The notes beneath the pieces were generated by a model. That model saw only the letters and a program-made list of their open reading frames with translations. It did not search any database and had not been told where the DNA came from. Below, one piece after another: positions 17,598-26,376 of a stretch of DNA of 64,000 nucleotides; position 1 is the stretch's first letter, and every line of letters begins with the position of its first letter. The stretch is from Psychrobacter sp. NG254 (GTDB lineage Bacteria; Pseudomonadota; Gammaproteobacteria; Pseudomonadales; Moraxellaceae): positions 372,001-436,000 of the forward strand of contig NZ_JADHDA010000002.1 of NCBI RefSeq assembly GCF_015277735.1, in the 5' to 3' direction. Both the position numbers and the translations under genes were made by a program.

Positions 17598-19295
17598 TTG
17601 TCTCATTTTACTAGACCACCACGACTGAATAACCATGAGCCGCGCCTGACAGCTAAGTTGGCTATTAGGGCAGTGCCACTTTTATTACAGCCAATATCGC
17701 AGCCAAAAATCTATCACAAATGCCCCAAGCGGTCTTTACTGAGCACTGCTAAGCGTGGCGTGTCAGTTGTGCTCTTAGCAGCAGTGACCAGTGCTTATGG
17801 CAATGATAACCAAGACGTTGGATTTGCCAATAGCTCGTGGCAAGACCCAGATACGCAAACCTTAGAGTTGCCAAATCTGCGCGGTCAAGGGCTGAGCTTT
17901 GCTGAGCAGTATCAAAATAAGATGCTGGGTGAGTGGTCGCTACAAAACATCAATGGTCGCGTCAAAATGGAGCACGACCCTTGGGTGCAAGAAACCGTCA
18001 AAAACATGACGTGGCGACTCAATGCCCAAGTGCGTCAGCAAGCGCCACTGGGTTTGGTCATCATTGATAATGCTAGTATCAATGCGTTCGCTGCGCCTGG
18101 CGGGGTGATTGGCATCAATACAGGTACCATACTGGCCGCCAGTAGTATGGATGAGTTGGCAAGCGTCATCGCCCATGAAGTGGCGCATATCAGTCAGCAT
18201 CACTACGAGTATAGTGCAGAGGAGAGTAAAAAGGCGCTACTGATGCAACTGGGCGGTATGTTGGCTGCGATCGCCGCCTCAGCAGTGGATGGTGATGCAG
18301 CAGCAGCGGTGATGATGGGTAGCCAAACTGCCTTTATGAACAGCAGTATGGCGTTTAGCCGCAGCAACGAGCGTGAAGCCGATAGAGTCGGGATGCAAAT
18401 CATGACCCAAGCAGGCTACGACCCTCGAGCGATGCCACGGTTTTTTGCCACGATGAATCAAAAAAGCCAGCTGAATCAGGTGAAAGATCAATTTTTACCC
18501 AGTTTTGTGCGCTCGCATCCGCTGAGTAATGAGCGTCTAAGTGAGTCACAAAGTCGTGCGCAGCGTTATCCAGTACTATCTCTGAGTCAGCAGCAGCGTC
18601 ATCAAGCACTATTTGATCTGCTCTACTGGCGAGTACAAAGTACAGGTAAACACGCGTCTGAGACAGTGCTGACAACAGCAGCCAAGAACAGTCTGGGTGC
18701 CAAACTGGCTCTCGTACGCTGGTACACAGAGCAGCAGCGTTTTAAGGATGCCAATGATATATTGACTCAGATGAACGCCTTACCCATCACGCAACGTCAA
18801 AACTTAGAACCGCTGCTTGCGATTACGCACAGTGAGCTGCTAAGCGAACAGCAAATGTGGCAACCAGCAGCAGAGATTTTAGCAAACCAGCAGCGTTTGT
18901 ACCCTGAGCGTCGTGATTTGCGTCTTTATTTGGCAGAAGCGCTCACTAACAGTAACCAACCGGCAGCTGCACAAGCACTGCTAAAGCCATTGACCGAACA
19001 GCAGCCAAGCGATCGCTACGCGTGGCAAAGTCTGCAATTGGCGAATGAAAAGCTGGCTAAAACCACAGCATCACTGCAATTGGCCAATATCGCAACCATC
19101 AATGCCCTGCGTTATCGAAGTCAAGATCAGTTATGGAATGGACGCTACGAGCATGCGCTGACATCATTGACGCAGGCCAAGCAACTCACCGAAAATCTGC
19201 AAACCACGGCTCAGGCCAGTAGTGCCCGTCCGTTATTGGCCAATATCGATGCTGAAATTAAAGCAATAAAAACCGCCCAAGACTTTAAGCCTTAG
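17598..19295 (+). CDS. bepA: BepA-like periplasmic M48 metalloprotease with TPRs
   Basis: BepA acts in the periplasm on outer membrane assembly, promoting LptD maturation or degrading stalled proteins. The zinc site HEVAHISQHH lies at about residue 194, with the third ligand in SNEREADRVGMQI. The region after residue 320 is helical and repeats TPR-like motifs (LYLAEALTNSNQPAAAQALL). The N-terminus holds a hydrophobic segment (SVVLLAAVTSAYG) after about 50 residues, long for a signal peptide. The start is a TTG at 17598, supported by AGGA seven bases upstream; there is no in-frame ATG before the mature part. LptM, also linked to LptD maturation, is in this window but about 10 kb away. Confidence 0.88.
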   Translation: MSHFTRPPRLNNHEPRLTAKLAIRAVPLLLQPISQPKIYHKCPKRSLLSTAKRGVSVVLLAAVTSAYGNDNQDVGFANSSWQDPDTQTLELPNLRGQGLSFAEQYQNKMLGEWSLQNINGRVKMEHDPWVQETVKNMTWRLNAQVRQQAPLGLVIIDNASINAFAAPGGVIGINTGTILAASSMDELASVIAHEVAHISQHHYEYSAEESKKALLMQLGGMLAAIAASAVDGDAAAAVMMGSQTAFMNSSMAFSRSNEREADRVGMQIMTQAGYDPRAMPRFFATMNQKSQLNQVKDQFLPSFVRSHPLSNERLSESQSRAQRYPVLSLSQQQRHQALFDLLYWRVQSTGKHASETVLTTAAKNSLGAKLALVRWYTEQQRFKDANDILTQMNALPITQRQNLEPLLAITHSELLSEQQMWQPAAEILANQQRLYPERRDLRLYLAEALTNSNQPAAAQALLKPLTEQQPSDRYAWQSLQLANEKLAKTTASLQLANIATINALRYRSQDQLWNGRYEHALTSLTQAKQLTENLQTTAQASSARPLLANIDAEIKAIKTAQDFKP

Positions 19296-19306
19296 GCGGT
19301 ATTTTT
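19272..19306 (+). terminator. Terminator overlapping the bepA stop
   Basis: Arms ACCGCC(C)AAG and CTT(A)GGCGGT with one mismatch, then a run of five T. The left arm lies in the last codons of bepA, so the stop codon falls inside the hairpin. Confidence 0.7.
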
Positions 19307-19396
19307 ATAGTACTAGCTTTGCTTACTATGACAGTAGGGTGTTGTTTCAGAGTAAGAGGCGCTACTCAATAGCAAACATATTATTCACCTTACAAG

Positions 19397-19849
19397 CTAC
19401 TTACCTTGTAAGGCGTCTTTGACCAATTTAGAGATAAGAGCAGGATCAGCACGACCTGCGGTTTTATTTTTTAGTATACCCATGACGCTGCCCATGTCAC
19501 GCATAGACGTAGCACCTTGCTCACTGATTTCAGCGTTCACCAATGCGATGATTTCGTCATCATCCATCTGCTTTGGCATAAACTCATTGATAATATCAAT
19601 CTCAAACTGCTCTTTGGTCGCTAAGTCATCACGGTTGTTTTCGGTAAAAATAGTGAGTGATTCTTGACGCTGCTTGAGCTGCTTTTGTAAAACTTCTAAT
19701 ACTTGGGCATCATCGAGTTCTATCCGGCGGTCAATCTCGATTTGTTTGACGACCGCTTGCACATTGCGCAGTACCTTAACGCGCTCAAGCTCACGTGCTT
19801 TCATGGATACTTTGATATTGTCTAATAAAGTCTGTTTAAGTTGGCTCAC
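19397..19849 (-). CDS. yqeY: GatB/YqeY domain-containing protein
   Basis: A 150-residue YqeY-family protein, homologous to the C-terminal tRNA-binding domain of GatB of the amidotransferase. The family pattern is visible: LLDNIKVSMKARELERVKVLRNV at the N-terminus (given here in part across a helix), IDIINEFMPKQMDDDEI, SMRDMGSVMGILKNKTAGRADP, and a short basic end. The start is GTG with AAGGA nine bases before it. It lies directly downstream of rpsU, a widely conserved pairing, but the strong rpsU terminator lies between them. Its function in cells is not well known. Confidence 0.92.
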   Translation of the reverse strand: MSQLKQTLLDNIKVSMKARELERVKVLRNVQAVVKQIEIDRRIELDDAQVLEVLQKQLKQRQESLTIFTENNRDDLATKEQFEIDIINEFMPKQMDDDEIIALVNAEISEQGATSMRDMGSVMGILKNKTAGRADPALISKLVKDALQGK

Positions 19850-19915
19850 TGTTATTATCCTTATTTGTTAAGAGTTATTTGTTCAAATGTTGAGCAATAA
19901 TAAAAATTGTAGCAT

Positions 19916-19952
19916 AAAAAACGCCACTGATATCAATGGATAACAGTGGCGT
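19916..19952 (-). terminator. Terminator after rpsU
   Basis: On the minus strand ACGCCACTG and CAGTGGCGT pair across a 14-base loop, followed by a run of five to six T. It begins 39 bases after the rpsU stop and separates rpsU from yqeY, probably as an attenuating terminator. Confidence 0.82.
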
Positions 19953-19990
19953 TAGTGTAGCGCTTGTACGTAACTAAATCAGATTACTGA

Positions 19991-20206
19991 TTAGTACATA
20001 CGAGTGGTACGAATAGTTTCGCGTTGTAATTTCTTTTTATAACGCTTTACGGCAGCAGCTTTTTTACGCTTACGTACTTGCGTTGGTTTTTCATAAAACT
20101 CACGCTTACGTACGTCTGATAATACACCAGCTTTTTCACAAGCACGTTTGAAACGACGGATAGCGATATCAACTGGTTCGTTTTCTTTAACCTTAACTGC
20201 AGGCAT
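19991..20206 (-). CDS. rpsU: Small ribosomal subunit protein bS21
   Basis: A 71-residue, highly basic ribosomal protein of the 30S platform near the anti-Shine-Dalgarno end of 16S rRNA. The protein begins [19 protein letters not shown] and contains the [23 protein letters not shown] and the basic end typical of proteobacterial bS21. AGGAG five bases before ATG. It lies divergent from the lipoprotein genes, with tsaD 1.4 kb away, the usual neighbourhood of rpsU. Confidence 0.98.
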
Positions 20207-20578
20207 GAAGACTCCTCGATTAGGATGAGATATAAGGGCATTAGTTTGGCTGTGTATTAGTATTTAGCCGCGATATCTCAAGATCACAGGCATCAGCTCA
20301 AACTAGGATAATCTTGCGCACTAGCACAAGGGCAGGTATTTTAATAAAAAATACCAACAAAGTCAATGATTTTAGGTGTTTATTGTCTATTTATCATTTG
20401 TTTGTCAGAACATTTGAGCTTACCTGTGCTGTTCTAGAGCGAGTCAAAGGAGAAAAACCATCGTGAATAAAAAGTCCCTACGGTCTATAACGGTATAGCG
20501 GGAGTTTATGCTATGATAATTTCCATATTGTAGTAAGCATATGAACCGGTTTGTGTGTATTTTATTGAGGATGTTGGA
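20207..20578. other. Intergenic region between rpsU and lipoprotein gene
   Basis: Shared promoter region of the divergent rpsU and lipoprotein genes, 372 bases. A strong AGGAG at about 20449 precedes a GTG and an 11-codon frame, 20463-20498, too short to call. No terminator-like hairpin is seen. Confidence 0.35.
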
Positions 20579-20947
20579 ATGAAAAAAACAGTATTTAACG
20601 CGGTATTGAGCACGGCACTTATTATGGCTTTGGGTGTGAGCGTGAGCGCTTGTAGTGGCGGCGAAGAGCATGAAGAAGTAATGGCAATCGATCGCGTTGA
20701 TGAAGCCGCTGCATTGGCCATCAAAAATGGCCCACCAGCTGAAGAGATGAAGTTCCCAGAAGCGGCACCAATGCCAGCTGCTGATGCAACCGCTACAGAT
20801 GCTGACGGTACGGCAACTGCTGAAGCAGGTACGGCTGATGCTGATATGGCAGCAACGACGGATAGTACGGACACAGATGCCGCTCCTGCTGCCACTGACA
20901 GCGCCGACATGGCGACTGAAGATGCAGCTGCTCCAGCCGCTGAATAA
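20579..20947 (+). CDS. Small acidic, Ala/Thr/Asp-rich lipoprotein
   Basis: A 122-residue predicted lipoprotein of unknown function. A basic start (MKK), a hydrophobic stretch and the lipobox VSAC at residues 22-25 are clear. The mature part is acidic: a short ordered-looking segment with EEVMAIDRVDEAAALAIKNG, then about 60 residues of Ala, Thr, Asp and Pro with no predicted fold. AGGA eight bases before the ATG supports the start at 20579. It lies 21 bases before a cytochrome c lipoprotein on the same strand, so the two are probably one operon and may work at the same membrane face. Not recognised beyond this. Confidence 0.8.
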   Translation: MKKTVFNAVLSTALIMALGVSVSACSGGEEHEEVMAIDRVDEAAALAIKNGPPAEEMKFPEAAPMPAADATATDADGTATAEAGTADADMAATTDSTDTDAAPAATDSADMATEDAAAPAAE

Positions 20948-20968
20948 TCTATCCGCTAGAGGTGAGAG

Positions 20969-21472
20969 ATGATTGGTATACCGCAGCATATGCATAAGTT
21001 GAGCTTGTCTATACTTAGTCTGAGTATGTTGCTCGCACTGAGTGCTTGCAGTGATAACACGCCTACTGACAAGGCGGCGGATATCGATGAGTCTACCGAT
21101 GTAGCCGTAGTGGCAGAGGCTGAACCAGCAGTAGAACCTGCCACCGCTACGCCTGATACTGTTAGCCAGTCAGAGTCTGCTGCTGAAGACGTGATAGTGC
21201 CTGAAGTGGCTGCTGAGCCTGAAGTGTTGGCCGTAGATGCAGGTGCCAAGCTGTATGAGTCAAACTGTAAGGTTTGTCATGCGGCTGGTTTGCTAGACGC
21301 ACCAAAATATGGTGATACTGCTGCTTGGTCAGCTCGAGTGACTAAAGACAAAGAAACGTTATATATGCACTCGGCCAAAGGCTTTAACAAAATGCCAGCA
21401 CAGGCGGTAAATGACGTCACTGAAGCACAGGTTAAAGCCGCTGTCGATTATATGCTGGCGTCGGTAAGCTGA
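20969..21472 (+). CDS. Cytochrome c5-type lipoprotein
   Basis: A 167-residue predicted lipoprotein with one haem c. Lipobox LSAC at residues 24-27; an acidic Ala/Glu/Pro/Val linker to about residue 90; then a small cytochrome c domain with the haem-binding CKVCH at residues 100-104 and the distal methionine in FNKMPAQAV. The order LYESNCKVCHAAG and the KYGDTAAW segment match the c5 family, soluble or tethered electron carriers feeding oxidases. GAGG seven bases before ATG. Cotranscribed with the preceding acidic lipoprotein. The flexible linker would let the haem domain swing from the membrane anchor, which is inference. Confidence 0.87.
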   Translation: MIGIPQHMHKLSLSILSLSMLLALSACSDNTPTDKAADIDESTDVAVVAEAEPAVEPATATPDTVSQSESAAEDVIVPEVAAEPEVLAVDAGAKLYESNCKVCHAAGLLDAPKYGDTAAWSARVTKDKETLYMHSAKGFNKMPAQAVNDVTEAQVKAAVDYMLASVS

Positions 21473-21516
21473 TACGGTACATATAGCGTATATTGACCAT
21501 TGAAATTTGTTAAACT

Positions 21517-21551
21517 GACCGTCATTGTGACTGACAATGGCGGCTTTTTTA
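21517..21551 (+). terminator. Terminator after cytochrome c5 gene
   Basis: Arms CCGTCATTGT and ACAATGGCGG (one wobble) with a short loop and six T, 47 bases after the stop codon at 21472. Confidence 0.75.
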
Positions 21552-21640
21552 TGCATGCTTTTTATCAGCGCACGCCCGAATAACATGGTTGAAAAGACAG
21601 TACGAAAACAGTATGAAAACAAAGGTATAAAGGCAAAAAT

Positions 21641-22699
21641 ATGAAAGTATTGGGTTTAGAGACCTCTTGTGATGAGACAGGACTAGCGATTTTTGATAGC
21701 GAGCAAATAAACAGCGACAATCAAGGTTTGGTCGGTCAAGTGCTGTACTCTCAGATTGAGCTACATGCGCTCTATGGCGGCGTGGTGCCTGAACTTGCCA
21801 GCCGCGATCATATTCGTAAGCTAGTGCCATTACTCAATGAGCTGTTAGATCAGTGCGATACGAAAAAAAGCGAGATCGATGCGATTGCTTATACTAAAGG
21901 GCCTGGTCTCATTGGTGCTTTGATGACGGGTGCACTGTTTGGGCGCAGCTTGGCATATGGTTTAGATATTCCAGCAATTGGTATTCATCATATGGAAGGG
22001 CATCTATTGGCACCGCTCATGGGCGCAAATCCTCCGGCCTTTCCTTTTGTCTCACTATTGGTATCTGGTGGGCATACGTTACTGATTGCCGCCCATGGCG
22101 TAGGGCAGTATGAGATATTGGGTGAATCGATAGATGATGCAGCGGGTGAGTGCTTTGATAAAGCCGCCAAGATGCTAGGCCTGCCTTATCCTGGTGGCCC
22201 CAATATTGCCAAGCTTGCAGAGACAGGTAATCCTAACGCGTATTCGCTGCCAAGACCGATGCTACATCGTGGTTTAGATTTCTCATTTAGTGGTATGAAA
22301 ACTGCCGTACATAATCTGATTAAAGATACGCCACTGTCAGGCGGTTCTGGTCATAAATCTGATAGCGACCCACAAGTTCGCGCGGATATCGCAGCCAGCT
22401 TTCAACATGCAGTGGTCGATACGCTAGTGAAGAAGTGCGTTAAAGCACTCAAGCAAGCAGATATGAGTCGCTTAGTGATTGCGGGCGGGGTCAGTGCCAA
22501 TACTCATCTGCGTGAGACGCTAGAGGCGGAGCTGGCTAAAATCAATGCGACGGTTCATTATGCACCGCCTGCACTATGTACGGACAATGGCGCGATGATT
22601 GCTTATGCAGGTTTTGAACGTTTGCAGGCAGGACAGTCCGATGATTTGGCCGTGAGCTGTGTTCCGCGTTGGCCGATGACAGAGTTGCCAGCCGTCTAA
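21641..22699 (+). CDS. tsaD: tRNA N6-threonylcarbamoyladenosine synthase subunit TsaD
   Basis: The catalytic subunit that places threonylcarbamoyl on A37 of ANN-reading tRNAs. Seen: [16 protein letters not shown] at the start, the metal-binding [10 protein letters not shown] (about residue 112), [51 protein letters not shown] and [12 protein letters not shown]. Length 352 is normal for the family. AAGG about eight bases before the ATG. Same neighbourhood as in many gammaproteobacteria, near and opposite to rpsU. crcB follows 43 bases later. Confidence 0.98.
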   Translation: MKVLGLETSCDETGLAIFDSEQINSDNQGLVGQVLYSQIELHALYGGVVPELASRDHIRKLVPLLNELLDQCDTKKSEIDAIAYTKGPGLIGALMTGALFGRSLAYGLDIPAIGIHHMEGHLLAPLMGANPPAFPFVSLLVSGGHTLLIAAHGVGQYEILGESIDDAAGECFDKAAKMLGLPYPGGPNIAKLAETGNPNAYSLPRPMLHRGLDFSFSGMKTAVHNLIKDTPLSGGSGHKSDSDPQVRADIAASFQHAVVDTLVKKCVKALKQADMSRLVIAGGVSANTHLRETLEAELAKINATVHYAPPALCTDNGAMIAYAGFERLQAGQSDDLAVSCVPRWPMTELPAV

Positions 22700-22742
22700 C
22701 TGAGCCTTTTATTCAATATATTTATACGATTAAGGACAGTCT

Positions 22743-23114
22743 ATGCAGTGGTTTGCTATTGGTTTGGGCGCAGCATTCGGTGCTTGTCTGCGAGCTTGGT
22801 TATCGCGTTTTAATGCTCTACATGGTTGGGTGCCGCTCGGTACTCTGAGCGCTAATATCTTGGGTGGACTGCTGATAGGGCTGGCGCTAGTGTGGTTCGA
22901 GCGTATGGGAGGCAATTTGTCCGATCATGTACGCGTGTTTGTCATTACGGGTTTTTTAGGTGGGTTAACTACCTTTAGCACGTTTAGTGCAGAGGTATTT
23001 GGCTTTATTCATGACGGGCGGTTGCTAGCAGGTTTGACGCTCATCGGCCTGCACGTTGGGCTAACGTTACTGGCAACCGCGCTTGGCTTTTATTTCTTTA
23101 AGTTGGTTTTGTAG
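22743..23114 (+). CDS. crcB: Fluoride ion channel CrcB (Fluc)
   Basis: A 123-residue protein with four membrane segments that forms a dual-topology dimeric fluoride channel. Visible family marks are [14 protein letters not shown] at the start, [14 protein letters not shown], and the [15 protein letters not shown] segment that carries the polar track and the Na+ site. AGGAC six bases before ATG. Follows tsaD closely on the same strand. No fluoride riboswitch fits in the 43-base gap. Confidence 0.95.
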   Translation: MQWFAIGLGAAFGACLRAWLSRFNALHGWVPLGTLSANILGGLLIGLALVWFERMGGNLSDHVRVFVITGFLGGLTTFSTFSAEVFGFIHDGRLLAGLTLIGLHVGLTLLATALGFYFFKLVL

Positions 23115-23263
23115 CCGTTGGTAGATATTAATCGTTTAATGGTCTGTTATAAGTGGTTCCACCATATCAGTCTATTTTAAGTGGTCTGTTAATAGGTTTA
23201 ATAGGTGAATTATCTGGTTCCCTTGGGGTATACCTATTTTCAATCATTTTTCTTACAATTTTT

Positions 23264-23794
23264 TTACTCACCTGAATAATTTTCAAGCATTTGTATTAAT
23301 TCTTGAAAATCAGGATGATCACCTCGAAAGCCTTTAATTGCTTCAAGTAAGTAATCTTTTCCATTATAGTAGTTAACATCCCCACCATTTTTTAACATCA
23401 ATTCTAGTACATCTAACCTATCAGGCATCAGCAAAGTCATTCTCAGAGGTATAAGGTTATCTCTATTAGTAATGTTTGGATCTGCCCCTGCTTCTAATAA
23501 GGCAATAGCGGCTTCTGCATTTTCTCCTCGCATTGCATAGTGCAATGGTGTCATGCCATAACTGTCTTGAGCATTGATTGGGACACCTTTTTCTATAAAA
23601 AACTCAATAGTTTTTTTCGGTGGTTCTTTTGGGTTAAATCCCATTGAGAGCTGATGTAGCCAGTTCCATTTATCAGTTGGAGATGTTTCAAAGTAATCCA
23701 TATTGTTACTTTCGAATAATTCAGAAGCTTCTTTTATCAGGCCTTCTTTAAAAAGCCTAAAAACTTTCATTCGTAGTTTTTTGTATTCATTCAT
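23264..23794 (-). CDS. Ankyrin-repeat protein, possible immunity protein
   Basis: A 176-residue protein with two or three ankyrin repeats after a helical start. The clearest repeat runs NAQDSYGMTPLHYAMRG... into ALLEAGADPNITNRDN (about residues 72-115), and a second ends in LMLKNGGDVNYYN. No enzymatic motif is present. Codon use is AT-rich compared with neighbours. An orphan 34-residue reading frame ends two bases before its ATG on the same strand. Small ankyrin proteins placed directly after a toxin C-terminus often act as immunity proteins of polymorphic toxins; here that role is inferred from position only. Confidence 0.78.
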   Translation of the reverse strand: MNEYKKLRMKVFRLFKEGLIKEASELFESNNMDYFETSPTDKWNWLHQLSMGFNPKEPPKKTIEFFIEKGVPINAQDSYGMTPLHYAMRGENAEAAIALLEAGADPNITNRDNLIPLRMTLLMPDRLDVLELMLKNGGDVNYYNGKDYLLEAIKGFRGDHPDFQELIQMLENYSGE

Positions 23795-23796
23795 AA

Positions 23797-23901
23797 TTAT
23801 TTTTCTTTACTTCTATTGCTATTAAGAAATTCTTGCATTTCATCTGTTAGTTCTTGTGGAATATCTTTGCCTTCCATCTCATCAGTATGACTAATATTAA
23901 G
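23797..23901 (-). pseudogene. Orphan C-terminal fragment, possible toxin tip
   Basis: An open stretch with no start region: it follows an in-frame TAG at 23902-23904, reads LNISHTDEMEGKDIPQELT and 15 more residues ending in SNRSKEK, and stops two bases before the ATG of the ankyrin gene. Its composition is that of a real protein end (helical, charged), and the tight junction is that of a gene pair. An ATG at codon 11 is available but would give 24 residues. I read it as the last residues of a deleted larger gene, possibly a polymorphic toxin whose immunity gene remains. Family not recognised. Confidence 0.4.
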
Positions 23902-24000
23902 CTATGCTATCAATTCCTTAGTCATTGAAGTTATTTCTAGCACTAGAAGTTAGATTCCTGTATAGCGCATCTATCAATATGACCCAGAGGTAATAAAGTA

Positions 24001-24369
24001 ATGATCAAACAAAAAAGTTTTAAACCTTATTCATCAGAAATATTACCAGTAGGATTCGTTTATCCTGCTGCTTACATCCAATTGACAAAAAATACAGAAA
24101 CAGTCAAGTCTGATGAATATTTTCAATGGTGGTTCTTAAACTCTACAACTGAAGGAGCCAAACTAACATATAGTCTTAGAAACAATAAAATTAAGGATTT
24201 TAACTTAATTCCATTCGCTCAAAACAGCGAATGGATGGCTTACTTTGATGGCGATGATTGTTCAGGTGATCCAAGAGTAATAGTAGTTGATCTTACTGAT
24301 TTGCCTTCATTCATGATATTCGAGAATTTTAATGAATGGCTTACTAAAGCTGAGCAGGATTACTGGTGA
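24001..24369 (+). CDS. Small SUKH-like (SMI1/KNR4) protein
   Basis: A 122-residue protein with AT-rich codons. GAGG nine bases before the ATG supports the start. The pattern of a IPFAQNSEWMAYFDGDDC segment, then DPRVIVVDLTDLP, then FENFNEWL at the end resembles the core of the SMI1/KNR4 (SUKH) superfamily, in which a 'dggGd' turn is followed by a strand and a closing F-x-x-F-L helix. SUKH proteins are common immunity proteins against nuclease toxins. The resemblance is by eye and partial. It faces away from the ankyrin gene, in the same AT-rich patch. Confidence 0.6.
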   Translation: MIKQKSFKPYSSEILPVGFVYPAAYIQLTKNTETVKSDEYFQWWFLNSTTEGAKLTYSLRNNKIKDFNLIPFAQNSEWMAYFDGDDCSGDPRVIVVDLTDLPSFMIFENFNEWLTKAEQDYW

Positions 24370-24574
24370 TAGCTAATCTTAAGCTTGATAATCTAACGTT
24401 TTGTACACCATGAAGTACACTGAGACTATCTCAGCGAGTTAAAACGTTGATACCGTTAGCCCACAGCCACAGATTCAAGTCCTCACTAGGGAACCATTAT
24501 TTACCATAACATTCATTACGATATGAAAAGGTGAATAATATTTCATCACTATAAAAAAGTGATTAGTAATGAAA

Positions 24575-25465
24575 CTACAACGGCTTCACTATCCCTTCCA
24601 ATAAGCTCGCAAATCCCTGCATATACGCCGTATCTTTACTTGAGGTACGCGTCGCGGCATATAGCTGACAATGTACGCCATCACCTAGTGGTCGCGAGAC
24701 GACCCAACCTTTTTTCTCATATTCAGCTACCACCCAATCAGGCAATGCCGCTACGCCGCGTTCACTAGCAACCAACTGAATCAGCATCGCGGTCAGCTCT
24801 GTCGTACGAACACTCTCAAAGCTTACTTGTGCTGGCGTCATAAAATTAGCAATGATATCGAGACGTTTGGCCTCTACTGGATAGGCAATTAATGTCTCAT
24901 TAATCAAATCATCAGGGTCAATAAACTTTTGAGTGGCTAAATCATGCGTGGGTGACAGCACCAAGCGACTCTCATACTCAAACAGCGGCTGATAACTGAT
25001 ACCGTCGAGCGGCAAATCGCTGGTCGTAATGAGCAGGTCAATATCGCCTTCCATGAGTAGATGATGCGGCTCAGGCTCAAACCCTGTGGCAAAATCCAGC
25101 TCAACATCCGACCATTCACGGCGATAGTGATTCAGTATCGGCATCAGCCAATCAAAGCAGCTATGGCACTCTGATGCGAGGCGTAACCTGCCTGCTTGAC
25201 CGTGTGCCAAGCGCTTTAGGTTGGCTTTGGTGCGGGTCACTTGCGGCAAGATACTGTCTGCTAACGCCAGTACTGCTTTACCCGCTGGTGTGAAGCTGAG
25301 CGGGCGCGTCCGGCGATTGACCAAGCTGATATCGTAATAGTTCTCAAGCTCCTTTAGCTGATGAGAGACAGCAGAAGCTGTGACATGTAGCTCATCTGCC
25401 GCTGCTGCAAGTGAACCATGCGCCCGTAGCGCGGTCAATGTATTAAGATGACGTAGCTCAAGCAT
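24575..25465 (-). CDS. metR: LysR-type regulator MetR
   Basis: A 296-residue LysR regulator. The N-terminal winged helix-turn-helix reads LRHLNTLTALRAHGSLAAAA and continues with SAVSHQLKELE. The effector domain carries features specific for MetR, the homocysteine-responsive activator of methionine genes: LASECHSCFDWLMPIL, the LLITTSDLP stretch, YPVEAKRLDII, and GVAALPDWVVAEYEKKGWVV all line up with E. coli MetR by memory. No met gene is adjacent in this window; potABC lies directly upstream on the same strand with a 104-base gap. A target site for MetR was not identified. Confidence 0.87.
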   Translation of the reverse strand: MLELRHLNTLTALRAHGSLAAAADELHVTASAVSHQLKELENYYDISLVNRRTRPLSFTPAGKAVLALADSILPQVTRTKANLKRLAHGQAGRLRLASECHSCFDWLMPILNHYRREWSDVELDFATGFEPEPHHLLMEGDIDLLITTSDLPLDGISYQPLFEYESRLVLSPTHDLATQKFIDPDDLINETLIAYPVEAKRLDIIANFMTPAQVSFESVRTTELTAMLIQLVASERGVAALPDWVVAEYEKKGWVVSRPLGDGVHCQLYAATRTSSKDTAYMQGFASLLEGIVKPL

Positions 25466-25569
25466 AATATAACCTAACCGCTAAGGTGAGAAAAATTCAT
25501 TATAGTCAATATAGCGCTGACTTTCACTCATAGTCCGTTATTAATGAGTAGTTAATAAGCAATCAATAT

Positions 25570-26376
25570 CTAGCGCTTGCGTAATAATAGCTGTGAGATA
25601 ACCACCAATATCAGCGAGGCAACCAGCAATAATGTACCAATCGCATTGACTTCTGGCTTGAGTCCTACCCGAACCATCGAGTAAATCCGCAGCGGCAAAA
25701 TCTCATAGCTAGGCCCAGTGACAAACGTCGAGACCACCACATCATCTAGCGATAGGGTAAAAGCCAGCAACCAGCCTGCCATGACTGCTGGTAAGATAAC
25801 CGGAATCAATACGGTGCGCACCATAGTTGATTCATTGGCACCCAAGTCGCGTGCCGCTTCCATCAAGCGCTCATCTAAACTGCTCAATCGTGCAAAAACG
25901 GTAATGACGACGAAGGGTAGGCAAAAAGTAATGTGTGCTAATAGTAGCGAGACAAAGCCCAATTGCAAACCAATCAGTAAGAACAGTGCTAGCAATGAGA
26001 TAGCGAGTACAATCTCAGGCGACATCATAAGTACAAACAGTAGCCCGTTTAGTAAGCCTTTACCACGAAAATTATAACGGTGTAGCGCTAGTGCGGTGAG
26101 TGTCCCTATCAACGTTGAGACAGTGGCTGCCACCAATCCTAAGACAATCGAGTGCCAAAATGCATCGAGCATCGCTTGGTTGTTAAACAGTGACTCGTAC
26201 CACTTTAAGCTAAACCCGCCCCAGTTATAGCCGATTTTTGATTTGTTAAACGACATCACCACCAAGACGATGATGGGCAGGTATAACAAGGTATAAATCA
26301 GTCCGAGATAACCTTTGGCGGCGATACTACCAATCTTGATCGGACGAGTTTTTTTGTTCGGTGAGCTATAAGACAT
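25570..26376 (-). CDS. potC: Spermidine/putrescine ABC transporter permease PotC
   Basis: An inner-membrane permease with six hydrophobic segments. The sequence lines up closely with E. coli PotC: NSFN-like MSFNKSKIGYNWGGF, LHRYNFRGKGLLNGLLF, MMSPEIVLAISLL, the EAA loop EAARDLGANESTMVRTVLIP, and DDVVVSTFVTGPSYEILPLRIYS (given in part). Its ATG overlaps the potB stop in TAATG, so the two are translationally coupled. Third gene of potABC. A potD binding-protein gene does not follow: the next gene is metR. Confidence 0.95.
   Translation of the reverse strand: MSYSSPNKKTRPIKIGSIAAKGYLGLIYTLLYLPIIVLVVMSFNKSKIGYNWGGFSLKWYESLFNNQAMLDAFWHSIVLGLVAATVSTLIGTLTALALHRYNFRGKGLLNGLLFVLMMSPEIVLAISLLALFLLIGLQLGFVSLLLAHITFCLPFVVITVFARLSSLDERLMEAARDLGANESTMVRTVLIPVILPAVMAGWLLAFTLSLDDVVVSTFVTGPSYEILPLRIYSMVRVGLKPEVNAIGTLLLVASLILVVISQLLLRKR

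Noticed and set aside
20463-20498. An 11-codon frame with GTG start behind a strong AGGAG, upstream of the lipoprotein operon
   Set aside because: Too short to show coding character, and no attenuator hairpin follows to suggest a leader peptide.
20444-20995. A 183-residue minus-strand open frame over the acidic lipoprotein gene
   Set aside because: Cys/Ser-rich shadow of an Ala/Asp-rich gene with a good ribosome binding site on the plus strand.
22700-22742. Possible fluoride riboswitch before crcB
   Set aside because: Only 43 bases are available after tsaD and the conserved riboswitch sequence is not present.
23115-23263. Repeated AAGTGGT(C/T) strings after crcB as possible insertion sequence remnant
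   Set aside because: Only two short copies, no inverted ends and no transposase remains were found.
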